Assembly (NCBI RefSeq): GCF_000243415.2 | Contig: NZ_KI912270.1 | Span: 5,909,837-5,973,836 of the forward strand | Length of the DNA stretch: 64,000 bases | Source: Mycolicibacterium tusciae JS617 | GTDB lineage: Bacteria > Actinomycetota > Actinomycetes > Mycobacteriales > Mycobacteriaceae | Reading direction: 5' to 3' | Shown here: one piece after another, positions 37,918-45,686 of the stretch | Position numbering within the stretch: the first letter of the stretch is position 1 | Layout of the letters: every line of letters starts with the position of its first letter | Position numbers and translations under genes: made by a program | Notes under the pieces: model-generated | The model's input: only the letters and a program-made list of their open reading frames with translations | Database searches by the model: none | Told to the model about the DNA's origin: nothing

Positions 37918-38567
37918 CCGACACCCCGCAGGTAGTGCGATGCCACGACGATCAAGTCCAATCCGTCGCGCCCGGCGCGCTGCGACACCGCAGAAGCGCT
38001 GATGCCTTCGGCGGCGGAAATGTCCTTCTTCGTCTGATTGGTCAACAGGCCCTTCACAATCCGTATCGATCGGTCGTCCAGCGATCCAAGCAGATGGTCC
38101 CGACACAACAGCGCGGCGTTGACCGCGTCGACGTCGGTGCGGTCAACGCCCGTCACCCGAAACGACGTGCGAACCATTGCCAGTCCCGGTTGCCGTTGCG
38201 CCGCCGCCGTCCATTCGATCGCCTCACGCGCGGCCCACCACCCTGGTCCGTCCTGGATCCCGGCCTGTGGATCGAGCATCGACACCGCACCCCAACCGAT
38301 GCCGAACCGGACATCGATACCGGGCGCGACCGCCAGCCGGATCGACAGCGCGGCGTCGATCGCCGCTCCGACAGTCGGGTAGCTGCCCTGGAACTCGTCC
38401 CCGACGGTGAACGCGGGCGAATCGATGGCTCCTGTCCTGACGTCGCGCAACGCCTGGTTGAGTGCTGCGTGGACCGCCGCGCGATCGGAGACATGGCGCG
38501 AGCCGACGACATCGCCGATCAGGGCAGCTCGCAGACCTGATGAAGCTTGGGACTTAATATCCGACAT
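37914..38567 (-). CDS. SatD-family protein with C-terminal helix-turn-helix
   Basis: A 217-residue protein. The N-terminal part has ALIGDVVGSRHVSDRAAVHAALNQALRD and FTVGDEFQGSYPTVGAAIDAALSIRLA, the SatD signature with IGDVVGSR and GDEFQG that suggests a nucleotide-cyclase-like fold. The C-terminus from about residue 165 holds a helix-turn-helix (TNQTKKDISAAEGISASAVSQRA). SatD proteins are of unknown function. The combination suggests a ligand-binding DNA-binding regulator, and two palindromes overlapping and preceding the ATG are likely its operator. It is coupled to a membrane protein gene. Confidence 0.82.
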   Translation of the reverse strand: MSDIKSQASSGLRAALIGDVVGSRHVSDRAAVHAALNQALRDVRTGAIDSPAFTVGDEFQGSYPTVGAAIDAALSIRLAVAPGIDVRFGIGWGAVSMLDPQAGIQDGPGWWAAREAIEWTAAAQRQPGLAMVRTSFRVTGVDRTDVDAVNAALLCRDHLLGSLDDRSIRIVKGLLTNQTKKDISAAEGISASAVSQRAGRDGLDLIVVASHYLRGVG

Positions 38568-38568
38568 A

Positions 38569-38613
38569 TGAAGATCATAGCTTCATTAATTAGAAATGAA
38601 GCTTATAGCTTCA
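38569..38613. promoter_or_regulatory. Tandem 17-bp palindromes upstream of satD
   Basis: Two inverted repeats, TGAAGATCATAGCTTCA (38569-38585) and TGAAGCTTATAGCTTCA (38597-38613), are spaced 28 bases start to start. They lie in a strongly AT-rich stretch directly upstream of the satD ATG. Spacing near an integral number of helical turns suits cooperative repressor binding. Probably the autoregulatory operator of satD, though an unlinked regulator is possible. Confidence 0.65.
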
Positions 38614-38639
38614 CAAAGTCTTCGGTCGGGGGCACGGAA

Positions 38640-39008
38640 CTATTCGCGGATCTGGTGGATTCTCGAGTTGGGTTCCCAACCGGTATCCGCAGTCCATACC
38701 GCCGCGTCTAGACGTTCGCCGAGTGCGAGACACAGCCGGTCGGCCACCGACAGTCCCTCACCGCGACGCCACCTGTGGGCTGCCCATTCAGCATCGGTCG
38801 CGCTGACATCGGCGATCCCGAGGTCATAGCTGAGCAGTAGCGCCTTGGCCAGCTCCCAATCGCGTCCGTGCGCGAGCACCTTCTGCGCGACCTCCGACCA
38901 ATTCGCGGCTCCGCAGTGCCCACCCGCGTCGAGTTCGCGCTCAACGGTCGAAGCGCCGGTCTCATCCTGCAGGAATGCGAGCAATGCCGAGGCATCGAAG
39001 ACGTTCAA
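38640..39008 (-). CDS. VapC-type PIN-domain toxin
   Basis: The 122-residue PIN domain ribonuclease has all four acidic residues expected for the Mg site: Asp5 (MNVFDASALLAF), Glu39 (ANWSEVAQKV), Asp90 (SVADRLCLALG) and Asp108 (VWTADTGW). Such toxins cut RNA (tRNA or rRNA in mycobacteria) when the antitoxin is degraded. It overlaps the antitoxin gene by 4 bases (ATGA). The catalytic set is complete, so it looks functional. Confidence 0.9.
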   Translation of the reverse strand: MNVFDASALLAFLQDETGASTVERELDAGGHCGAANWSEVAQKVLAHGRDWELAKALLLSYDLGIADVSATDAEWAAHRWRRGEGLSVADRLCLALGERLDAAVWTADTGWEPNSRIHQIRE

Positions 39009-39256
39009 GCGACATCTTCTGCAGCGGCGTCGCCGCGCCGTTCGCTCAGCAACTCAGCCACCAGGTCGAGTCCACTCAGGTCGGCGCGGACGAGGTCCTT
39101 GAGCTGCGCCCGCGTGAGCAACACGATTCCCTTTGGGGTATCGAGCAGTACCACTGGCCTGCCTTCGACGAGACCCGCCCGTTGGCGGAGGTCCGCAGGA
39201 ATGACGAGGCGTCCGCGATCACCCATGTTCGTAGAGTATGTCCCACTCATGAACAT
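39005..39256 (-). CDS. VapB-type antitoxin (AbrB fold)
   Basis: This 83-residue protein has the AbrB/MazE swapped-hairpin pattern NMGDRGRLVIPADLRQRAGLVEGRPVVLL, which binds DNA. The C-terminal tail DLVRADLSGLDLVAELLSERRGD would wrap the toxin. An ATG 6 bases inside (39250) is an equally good start. It precedes and overlaps vapC, the usual antitoxin-first order. Confidence 0.88.
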   Translation of the reverse strand: MFMSGTYSTNMGDRGRLVIPADLRQRAGLVEGRPVVLLDTPKGIVLLTRAQLKDLVRADLSGLDLVAELLSERRGDAAAEDVA

Positions 39257-39373
39257 AACGTACCACCTACACCAGGACAGTGGGCTTTAGCTGTTCGACA
39301 TTGACGCTGGAGTCGACCAGTGGGCGGGGCAGCAACTCGTCGGCGCTCGCGGACTCGAAGGAGCCAGCGAGCG

Positions 39374-39392
39374 CCGGCGGGGGACCCGCCGG
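39374..39392 (-). terminator. Stem-loop after the DUF1254/DUF1214 gene
   Basis: CCGGCGGG-GGA-CCCGCCGG (plus strand) is a perfect 8-bp stem with a 3-base loop, 7 bases after the stop of the leftward gene ending at 39400. No U tract follows, as is common in mycobacteria. The rest of 39257-39399 holds nothing I can recognise apart from the antitoxin promoter region. Confidence 0.55.
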
Positions 39393-39399
39393 TTAGCTT

Positions 39400-40344
39400 T
39401 CAGTCTGTGGCCGGGGTTAGTTCTGGTAGCTGCCAGGTTCCATCGATGATTGCGGCGCGCGGCCGGTAGAGCCGGACCAGGAAGTTCCATCCTTCCGGTG
39501 TCACTATGGTGTTGGGCTTGTCGCCGGATCCGTTGGGGTCGAACCGGACTGTGACCGAGCCGTCCGGATTCTTGACACCGGTGACGCTGTTGACGGTGTA
39601 CTGGTTTCGTTCGTTTGGCTCGAAGAATCCCCGTGCGTTGTAGACCGAGACTGACCAAAATCCATCTACCGGAACATCCTGCAACGTCAGGGTCCGGGTA
39701 TCGCGGGACGGCGTCGGGTCGACGCCGATGTAGGTGGCTTCATCAGTGGGGAGTCCGCCCCAGCCCGCGGCGGTCCCGATGAGGTGGCGGATGGGTTCAA
39801 TCTGGTTGCGGGCACCGAATGTGTGGTCAAAAGCGCGGAGGCCCTTGGCCAGCGTGAGCAATGCGTCGCGTGTTGCGTCCATGCTCGCACGGTCGTAGTC
39901 GGGATACACAAACGGTGTGGCGGAACCGGATTCGAGTTTGAGTGCGTCCTGAAGTTGTGCGACTTCGGTGAGGTCGCCCTCTTCGAGGGGGTTTACGAGG
40001 ATACGCACACCCACGAGCACGTACGGAGTCTCGAACTGATCTACGGTGAGCCGGTAAGTGCCGGCGTCGTGGTAGACGGCGTTGATGAGGTGGTCCTGGT
40101 TGACGATCATCGCCGAGAGGTAGCGTTCGCCGGAGTCCGGGAGTGTCAGGACGGGGCCTGCGGATATGTCGACGATCGCGAAGCTGTACAGGGTGTCGCG
40201 GTTGAGGCGGATCACGGTCTGCTGGTCGATGGATGCGGGTTCGCGATTGTGCCGGAATGTGTTGATTCCGCCTGCATCCCGTTGGATGTCGGCAAACATT
40301 CGGTCGGTCTCTGCTCGGACGAAATTGTCAACGTTGACGTTCAT
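39400..40344 (-). CDS. DUF1254/DUF1214 domain protein
   Basis: A 314-residue protein. The N-terminal half matches the DUF1254 pattern (NREPASIDQQTVIRLNRDTLYSFAIVDI, VNQDHLINAVYHDAGTYRLT). The C-terminal half matches DUF1214 (VDGFWSVSVYNARGFFEPNERNQYTVNS, GSVTVRFDP, GWNFLVRLYRPRAAIIDGTWQLPEL). Such proteins are widespread in environmental mycobacteria and their function is unknown. No signal peptide appears from the chosen ATG at 40344. An earlier GTG at 40404 would add 20 residues (MLMVFGVLLVRAEQPGDTRG) with a short hydrophobic start. It sits between VapBC and the ipd operon without obvious ties to either. Confidence 0.8.
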   Translation of the reverse strand: MNVNVDNFVRAETDRMFADIQRDAGGINTFRHNREPASIDQQTVIRLNRDTLYSFAIVDISAGPVLTLPDSGERYLSAMIVNQDHLINAVYHDAGTYRLTVDQFETPYVLVGVRILVNPLEEGDLTEVAQLQDALKLESGSATPFVYPDYDRASMDATRDALLTLAKGLRAFDHTFGARNQIEPIRHLIGTAAGWGGLPTDEATYIGVDPTPSRDTRTLTLQDVPVDGFWSVSVYNARGFFEPNERNQYTVNSVTGVKNPDGSVTVRFDPNGSGDKPNTIVTPEGWNFLVRLYRPRAAIIDGTWQLPELTPATD

Positions 40345-40426
40345 TCCACGAGTATCCCCGGGCTGTTCCGCACGCACCAGCAGGACGCCGAACACCATCA
40401 GCACCCGGTGCGTGCCGACGGCTGCG

Positions 40427-41503
40427 CTACGACTGAATTAAGGAAGAGGCTTCCGTCAGGTGTCTCACTGCGTCGGCGACGATCGCATCGATGAGTTCGG
40501 CGCACGACGGTAGGTCATCGACGATGCCCGCGACCTGGCCCGACGCCAGGACGCCCGCGTCGGTGTTGCCCTCGACCAGACCGGCCTTCAGCAGCATCGG
40601 GGTGTTGGCCGCCATCACGACCTGCGACCAGGTGAGTTCCTTGCCGTGGCGCATCTCCAGGCCATCGCTGATCATCGACCGCCACGTCATGCCCGACATC
40701 TTCTTGAACTTCTGAGCATTGCGAACCGCCGCGGAGAACCCTCGGAGACGAGAACCGTTCTCCAGCTTCTCGACGAGTCCGGTGCGCAGCACGCGATGCG
40801 GCATGCCGTCGACGCGCGTGGACACCACGGTGCCGTCAAGCGCCGAGTCCAGGTAACGCTGCTTGATACCATCAGGCACGGTCGAATCCGACGTCAACAG
40901 GAAGCGCGTGCCCATCGCGACGCCCGCCGCGCCGTAGGACAGTGCCGCAGCCAGTCCGCGACCGTCGAAAAAGCCACCGGCCGCGACGACCGGGATATCC
41001 ACTGCGTCGAGCACCGAGGGCAACAGCAGTGTGGTGGCGATCGGGCCGGTGTGGCCGCCGCCCTCGCCCCCCTGGACGATCACTGCGTCGGCGCCCCAGC
41101 CGGCCACTTTCTTGGCGTGCTTGGCCAGGCCGACCGACGGAATCACCACCACCCCTGCGTCTTTGAGCTTCGCAATCAAGTCGGGTTTGGGTGCCAGCGC
41201 AAACGACGCGACCCTGACACCCTCGCGGATCAGCAGGTCGATGCGCTCGTTCGCGTCGCCGGCGTCGGCCCGGATGTTGATGCCGAACGGCTTGTCCGTG
41301 GTGGCCTTCACCTTCGAGACGGCGGTCGCAAGCTCGTCGAGCGTCATGGTGGCCGACGCGAGGATGCCGAGCCCACCGGCGTTCGATGTCGCCGCCACCA
41401 GCCGCGCACCCGCTACCCAGCCCATCCCGGTCTGCACCACCGGATGCTCGATGCCGACCAGTTCGGTCAGCGGGGTGCGCAGCCTACTCGCCGTACTGCT
41501 CAC
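40427..41503 (-). CDS. ipdC: IpdC, flavin oxidoreductase of the nitronate-monooxygenase family
   Basis: A 358-residue TIM-barrel flavoprotein, homologous to Rv3553. It has PVVQTGMGWVAGARLVAATSNAGGLGI near the N-terminus, the FMN phosphate region VIVQGGEGGGHTG, VPVVAAGGFFDGRG-like AAGGFFDGRGLAAALSYGAAGVAMGTRF, and a C-terminal lid. It acts in HIP ring C/D degradation on an intermediate of the FadE30/IpdF route; I cannot fix the exact reaction from sequence. It ends the echA20-ipdA-ipdB-ipdC operon, with a GTG start overlapping the ipdB stop (GTGA). Confidence 0.88.
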   Translation of the reverse strand: MSSTASRLRTPLTELVGIEHPVVQTGMGWVAGARLVAATSNAGGLGILASATMTLDELATAVSKVKATTDKPFGINIRADAGDANERIDLLIREGVRVASFALAPKPDLIAKLKDAGVVVIPSVGLAKHAKKVAGWGADAVIVQGGEGGGHTGPIATTLLLPSVLDAVDIPVVAAGGFFDGRGLAAALSYGAAGVAMGTRFLLTSDSTVPDGIKQRYLDSALDGTVVSTRVDGMPHRVLRTGLVEKLENGSRLRGFSAAVRNAQKFKKMSGMTWRSMISDGLEMRHGKELTWSQVVMAANTPMLLKAGLVEGNTDAGVLASGQVAGIVDDLPSCAELIDAIVADAVRHLTEASSLIQS

Positions 41504-42243
41504 TTGATCTCCCTGTCCCGCAATCCTTTCGGATCGATCACCTCTCGGATCAGCTTCTGCTCTTCCTCGGTGGGTAGCCGCGACGTATCGGCGGAGCCCA
41601 GGCCGTGCACCTCGAAGGAGGTATTCTCGGCGACCTGTTCGGCCTCGACGCCGGGATGCAGCGACACCGCGCGCATCTGATGGTCGGGTCCGTTGAAGTC
41701 GAACACGCCGAGGTTGGACACCACCCGGAACACGTTGACGAACCGGTACGCGGGGTTTCCGGGATCGACCTTGTCCCAGCCGATTCCGGACACCACGTCG
41801 ACGGAGTCGCCGAACACCCGCTTGGAGTGGTTGCCCACCCAGTAGCTTGTCGCATGGTTGATGGAGTTTCCCGGCGCGCCACGCACGCCGAACATCTGGC
41901 GAGTCGGATGCTGAAGCGGACCGAATGCGGAAAGGTTCTGATTGCCGTACCGGTCAACCTGATTGGCGCCCATCACGACGTGCCGCCGACCCCAGGCCAA
42001 CGTCTCGAAGACACGGCCGAACGGCATCCAGCCCTCGATCGCCCCCGCGGCGCCGAGCGCAGGAGTGTCGGCCAGTAGCCGGGCCTCACCGTCGGTCAGC
42101 AGGATGTCGGGGGAGAAGGTCAGGCGCGCCAGCCGGGCGCCGATCGCCACCATGTTCGCCATGGGGCTGACCATGATCTCGCCGGCATCGCGAAAGAGTT
42201 CGGCGCACGCGACGGCGCACACCTCGGCTCGGGTCACTGACAT
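41500..42243 (-). CDS. ipdB: IpdB, beta subunit of COCHEA-CoA hydrolase
   Basis: IpdA and IpdB form a heteromer of the class I CoA-transferase fold that hydrolytically opens the last steroid ring in COCHEA-CoA. This 247-residue subunit has MSVTRAEVCAVACAELFRDAGEIMVSPM, SPDILLTDGEARLLAD, and HVVMGANQVDRYGNQNLSAFG, the CoA-transferase beta-type motifs. The ATG at 42243 overlaps the ipdA stop (TGATG). A GTG 3 bases earlier is possible. Neighbouring ipdA fits the obligate pair. Confidence 0.92.
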   Translation of the reverse strand: MSVTRAEVCAVACAELFRDAGEIMVSPMANMVAIGARLARLTFSPDILLTDGEARLLADTPALGAAGAIEGWMPFGRVFETLAWGRRHVVMGANQVDRYGNQNLSAFGPLQHPTRQMFGVRGAPGNSINHATSYWVGNHSKRVFGDSVDVVSGIGWDKVDPGNPAYRFVNVFRVVSNLGVFDFNGPDHQMRAVSLHPGVEAEQVAENTSFEVHGLGSADTSRLPTEEEQKLIREVIDPKGLRDREIK

Positions 42244-43118
42244 CACTGTTGCTCCTTGAACTTGCGCACAGCGGCCTGGTAGTCGGCCTCACTGCCGGAC
42301 AGGTAGGTCTTGACGAACTCCTGCCAGGACTCGTCGGAACCCGCTGCCTCGGCGTAGTGGCGCTGGAACTTCTCGTCGCGGCGATAGTCGGGCTCTGCGG
42401 TGGTGAAGTGCGCACCGTTTGGGGCCTCGACGACGGAGTCCACCATCATCCGGTTGATCAGCAGCGCCTGCGGCGGCACCGCCTTGATCAACTCCTCCGT
42501 CGGCACCACCCGCTCGACGGACAGCAGCCGTTTCTGCGCTGCCATCAGGAACAGGTCGTCGAAGTACGGGTCGATACCGGTGTACGCGGCATTACCTTGG
42601 GCGTCACCGAGATTCAGATGGACGAATGCTGCGTCGAGGTTCAGCGCGGGCATCGCGATGAGTTCCTCGAAACCATCCCCGGTGGGGTACGGCGATTTCA
42701 CGGTCTTCAGCTCGTCGCCCCAGAACGCGCGTACGTCGCTGCCCAACCCGGCGCGGATCGGCAGGAACGGCAGGCGCTGCGCCGCGGCCTGCAGCCCGCA
42801 GCGCACCATGCCCTCGTCCATTTCGCGGGCCTCGATGGCGCCACTCGTGCGTGCCTTGGCGAACCACGGGTCATAGAACGGTGGCGAGTCCAGCGAAACG
42901 AAACCGTAGTAGACGCGCTTGACCTTGTCCGCCGAGCACAGCAGTCCGAGGTCCGGACCGCCGTAGGTGACGACCGTCAGGTCCTTCACATCGGTGCGCA
43001 GCAGGGCACGCACGAAAGCCATCGGCTTACGCCGCGACCCCCAGCCGCCGATGCCGATGGTCATACCACTCTCGATGGACGAGACGGCTTCGTCCAATGT
43101 TGTTCTCTTGTCTGTCAT
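42243..43118 (-). CDS. ipdA: IpdA, alpha subunit of COCHEA-CoA hydrolase
   Basis: A 291-residue CoA-transferase-fold alpha subunit with the glycine-rich CoA loop GMTIGIGGWGSRRKPMAF, LTVVTYGGPDLGLL and LNLDAAFVHLNLGDAQGNAAYTG. It works with IpdB to open the ring of COCHEA-CoA, a step reached after EchA20. Loss of this enzyme is known to trap CoA in M. tuberculosis and rhodococci. The ATG overlaps the echA20 stop by one base (TAATG). Confidence 0.93.
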   Translation of the reverse strand: MTDKRTTLDEAVSSIESGMTIGIGGWGSRRKPMAFVRALLRTDVKDLTVVTYGGPDLGLLCSADKVKRVYYGFVSLDSPPFYDPWFAKARTSGAIEAREMDEGMVRCGLQAAAQRLPFLPIRAGLGSDVRAFWGDELKTVKSPYPTGDGFEELIAMPALNLDAAFVHLNLGDAQGNAAYTGIDPYFDDLFLMAAQKRLLSVERVVPTEELIKAVPPQALLINRMMVDSVVEAPNGAHFTTAEPDYRRDEKFQRHYAEAAGSDESWQEFVKTYLSGSEADYQAAVRKFKEQQ

Positions 43119-43870
43119 TACTTCCCCTTGGAGGTCCCGGCGAACGCGTCGCGATGCTCATCGGACACGCCGGACAGGTTCAGCTCGAACGTAAAGCCTT
43201 GTTCCATCCGATATCTGGCGTTCGGCGGTTGGACGTCGATCAAATTGAGAGCCTCCTTGGCCGCCCGGATCACGCGGGTGTCCTTGGATGAGATGTCACG
43301 GGCGACCCGCAGAGCCGCCTCATCCAGCTCTGCTCGTGGGACCACCTCGTGCACCGATCCAAAGTGGTGCAGGGTCGCCGCGTCGACGGTGGCGGCGGTG
43401 AAGAACAATCGTCGCATCATGTGCTGCGGCACCAGTCTCGACAGGTGCGTCGCCGCTCCCAGCGCGCCGCGCTCGACCTCGGGCAGGCCGAAGGTCGCAT
43501 CGTCGGAGGCGACGATGACGTCCGCGTTGCCGACGAGTCCGATGCCGCCGCCGACGCAGAAGCCGTTGACCGCGGCGATTACGGGCACCTCGCACTCGTA
43601 CACCGCGCGGAAGGCGTGGAAGCAGCCGCGGTTGGCGTCGATGAGCGCGGTGAAGCCCTCGGTGTTCTGCATCTCCTTTATGTCGACACCCGCGTTGAAG
43701 CCGCGGCCCTCGGCCCGCAGGATCACGACGTGGGTGCTGCGGTCGCGCCCGGCTGCGGTGATCGCGTCGCCGAGTTCGAACCAGCCGCGGGATGGAATCG
43801 CGTTGACCTTCGGATAGTCGACGGTGACCGAGACGATGCCCGGTTCGACCGTTGTGGTGGTGATCGTCAT
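43118..43870 (-). CDS. echA20: EchA20, crotonase-family hydrolase of ring C/D catabolism
   Basis: A 250-residue crotonase-superfamily enzyme. The oxyanion-hole regions are VVILRAEGRGFNAGVDIKEM and AVNGFCVGGGIGLVGNADVIVA; FGLPEVERGALGAATHL follows. Known homologues catalyse hydrolytic ring opening of the HIEC-CoA intermediate to COCHEA-CoA, the substrate of IpdAB. The ATG at 43870 was chosen; the longer frame upstream crosses the KstR2 operator. First gene of the leftward operon, 35 bases from that box. Confidence 0.92.
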   Translation of the reverse strand: MTITTTTVEPGIVSVTVDYPKVNAIPSRGWFELGDAITAAGRDRSTHVVILRAEGRGFNAGVDIKEMQNTEGFTALIDANRGCFHAFRAVYECEVPVIAAVNGFCVGGGIGLVGNADVIVASDDATFGLPEVERGALGAATHLSRLVPQHMMRRLFFTAATVDAATLHHFGSVHEVVPRAELDEAALRVARDISSKDTRVIRAAKEALNLIDVQPPNARYRMEQGFTFELNLSGVSDEHRDAFAGTSKGK

Positions 43871-43905
43871 GCGGATACCTCGGTTACTCTGGGGGTCTCT
43901 ACCTA

Positions 43906-43919
43906 AGCAAGCACTTGCT
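43906..43919. promoter_or_regulatory. KstR2 operator, echA20-SDR divergent promoter
   Basis: AGCAAGCACTTGCT is a perfect AnCAAGnnCTTGnT match, and its arms are a perfect palindrome. It ends 15 bases before the GTG of the rightward SDR gene and lies 35 bases from echA20. Confidence 0.93.
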
Positions 43920-43934
43920 TGGTACGCTAGCACA

Positions 43935-44708
43935 GTGACCGATCGCCCAGAGATAGTCCTCGGACTCCACGACAGGGTCGTCCTGGTGACTGGAGGAGTG
44001 CGAGGTGTCGGCGCCGGCATCAGCTCCGTGTTCGCCGCCCAGGGCGCGACTGTGGTGACGTGTGCCCGCAGGCCGGTGGAGGGATCGCCCTACGAATTCC
44101 ACAGCTGCGACGTGCGCGACGACGATTCGGTGGCCGCGTTGATCGAGTCGATCATCGGTCACCACGGACGGCTCGACGTCGTTGTCAACAATGCGGGCGG
44201 ATCGCCCTACGTCCTGGCCGCCGAATCGTCGGCGAAGTTCAACACGAAAATCGTCGAACTCAACCTCCTTGGGCCGCTTTCGGTGTCGATTCACGCGAAC
44301 GCGGCGATGCAGTCACAGCCCCAGGGCGGCTCGATCATCAACATCGCCAGCGTCAGTGGGCGCAGGCCGACGCCGGGCACCGCACCCTACGGTGCGGCCA
44401 AGGCGGGTATGGAGAGCATCACCAGCACCCTGGCCGTCGAGTGGGCACCGAAGGTGCGGGTGAACTCGGTGGTCGTCGGGATGGTGGAGACCGAGCAGTC
44501 CGAATTGTTCTACGGCGACGCCGATTCGATCGCGGCCATATCGCGCAACGTCCCCCTGGGTCGTCTCGCCAAACCGGACGACGTCGGCTGGGCCGCGGCG
44601 TTCCTGGCTTCCGATGTCGCGTCATACATCAGCGGCGCCTCACTCGAGGTGCACGGCGGCGGGGAACCGCCGCACTACCTGGCAACCACCACCGCTGATA
44701 TCAAGTAA
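43935..44708 (+). CDS. SDR-family oxidoreductase (Rv3549c-like)
   Basis: A 257-residue short-chain dehydrogenase with VTGGVRGVGAGISSVFAAQGA, where RGVG replaces the usual SGIG, then VVNNAGGSPYVLAA, the catalytic Ser in NIASVSGRRPTPG and Tyr/Lys in APYGAAKAGMES. The C-terminal ASYISGASLEVHGGGEPP is family-typical. The position and KstR2 box match Rv3549c of M. tuberculosis. The substrate is unproven, presumably a hydroxylated ring C/D CoA intermediate. The GTG at 43935 sits 15 bases behind the operator. Confidence 0.87.
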   Translation: MTDRPEIVLGLHDRVVLVTGGVRGVGAGISSVFAAQGATVVTCARRPVEGSPYEFHSCDVRDDDSVAALIESIIGHHGRLDVVVNNAGGSPYVLAAESSAKFNTKIVELNLLGPLSVSIHANAAMQSQPQGGSIINIASVSGRRPTPGTAPYGAAKAGMESITSTLAVEWAPKVRVNSVVVGMVETEQSELFYGDADSIAAISRNVPLGRLAKPDDVGWAAAFLASDVASYISGASLEVHGGGEPPHYLATTTADIK

Positions 44709-44725
44709 CAAGGGAGATAACTGAT

Positions 44726-45628
44726 ATGGGACTGCTCGACGGCCGTGTGGTCATCGTGACGGGCGCTGGCGGCGGCATCGGCCGTGCCCATGCGCTCGCG
44801 TTCGCCGCCGAGGGCGCGCGGGTGGTGGTCAATGACATCTGCCCCGGGGACGGCTCGCCGGCCGGTGGTGGCAGCGCGGCCCAGGGTGTGGTCGACGAGA
44901 TCACCGCTGCCGGAGGCGAAGCCGTGACCAGCGGGGCCAACGTCGCCGACTGGGCGCAGGCCGAGGGGCTGGTGCAGACGGCAGTCGATACGTTCGGCGG
45001 GCTCGATGTGCTGGTCAACAATGCCGGCATCGTGCGCGACCGGATGTTCGCCAACACCAGCGAGGAGGAGTTCGACGCCGTCGTCGCCGTCCACCTCAAG
45101 GGGCACTTCGCGACCATGCGCCACGCGGCCGCCTACTGGCGCGCCCAGTCCAAAGGCGGAAGCGCCGTAGATGCCCGCATCATCAACACCAGCTCGGGCG
45201 CCGGCCTGCAAGGCAGTGTGGGGCAGGCCAATTACAGCGCAGCCAAGGCGGGGATCGCTGCCATGACGCTGGTTGCCGCTGCCGAGATGGGCCGCTACGG
45301 AGTCACCGTCAACGCCATCGCACCGTCGGCCAGGACCCGGATGACCGAGACGGTGTTCGCCGACATGATGTCCACGCAGGACAAGGACTTTGACGCGATG
45401 GCGCCGGAAAATGTTTCTCCGCTGGTGGTTTGGCTCGGCAGCGTCGAGTCCAAGAATGTCACCGGCAAGATGTTCGAGGTCGAGGGCGGCATCATCCGCG
45501 TGGCCGAGGGCTGGGCCCACGGCCCCCAGATCGACAAGGGTGCCCGCTGGGATCCGGCCGAACTCGGACCCGTCGTCAGCGGACTGCTGGCCGAGGCGCG
45601 CCCGCCCGTGCCGGTCTACGGAGCCTGA
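44726..45628 (+). CDS. SDR-family oxidoreductase (Rv3548c-like)
   Basis: A 300-residue SDR related to the dehydrogenase domain of multifunctional beta-oxidation enzymes. The cofactor motif is VTGAGGGIGRAHALAFAAEGA, followed by VNDICPGDGSPAGG, then VNNAGIVRDRMFANTSEEEFD, Ser in NTSSGAGLQGSVGQ and Tyr/Lys in ANYSAAKAGIAA. Such enzymes commonly oxidise 3-hydroxyacyl-CoA. It starts 17 bases behind the previous SDR gene with a GGGAG ribosome site and belongs to the same KstR2 operon. Confidence 0.88.
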   Translation: MGLLDGRVVIVTGAGGGIGRAHALAFAAEGARVVVNDICPGDGSPAGGGSAAQGVVDEITAAGGEAVTSGANVADWAQAEGLVQTAVDTFGGLDVLVNNAGIVRDRMFANTSEEEFDAVVAVHLKGHFATMRHAAAYWRAQSKGGSAVDARIINTSSGAGLQGSVGQANYSAAKAGIAAMTLVAAAEMGRYGVTVNAIAPSARTRMTETVFADMMSTQDKDFDAMAPENVSPLVVWLGSVESKNVTGKMFEVEGGIIRVAEGWAHGPQIDKGARWDPAELGPVVSGLLAEARPPVPVYGA

Positions 45629-45686
45629 TCACCGCGGATTGCGCCGAAATGCCATGCGATGGCGCCCAGCCTTCCATGATGGAGTG

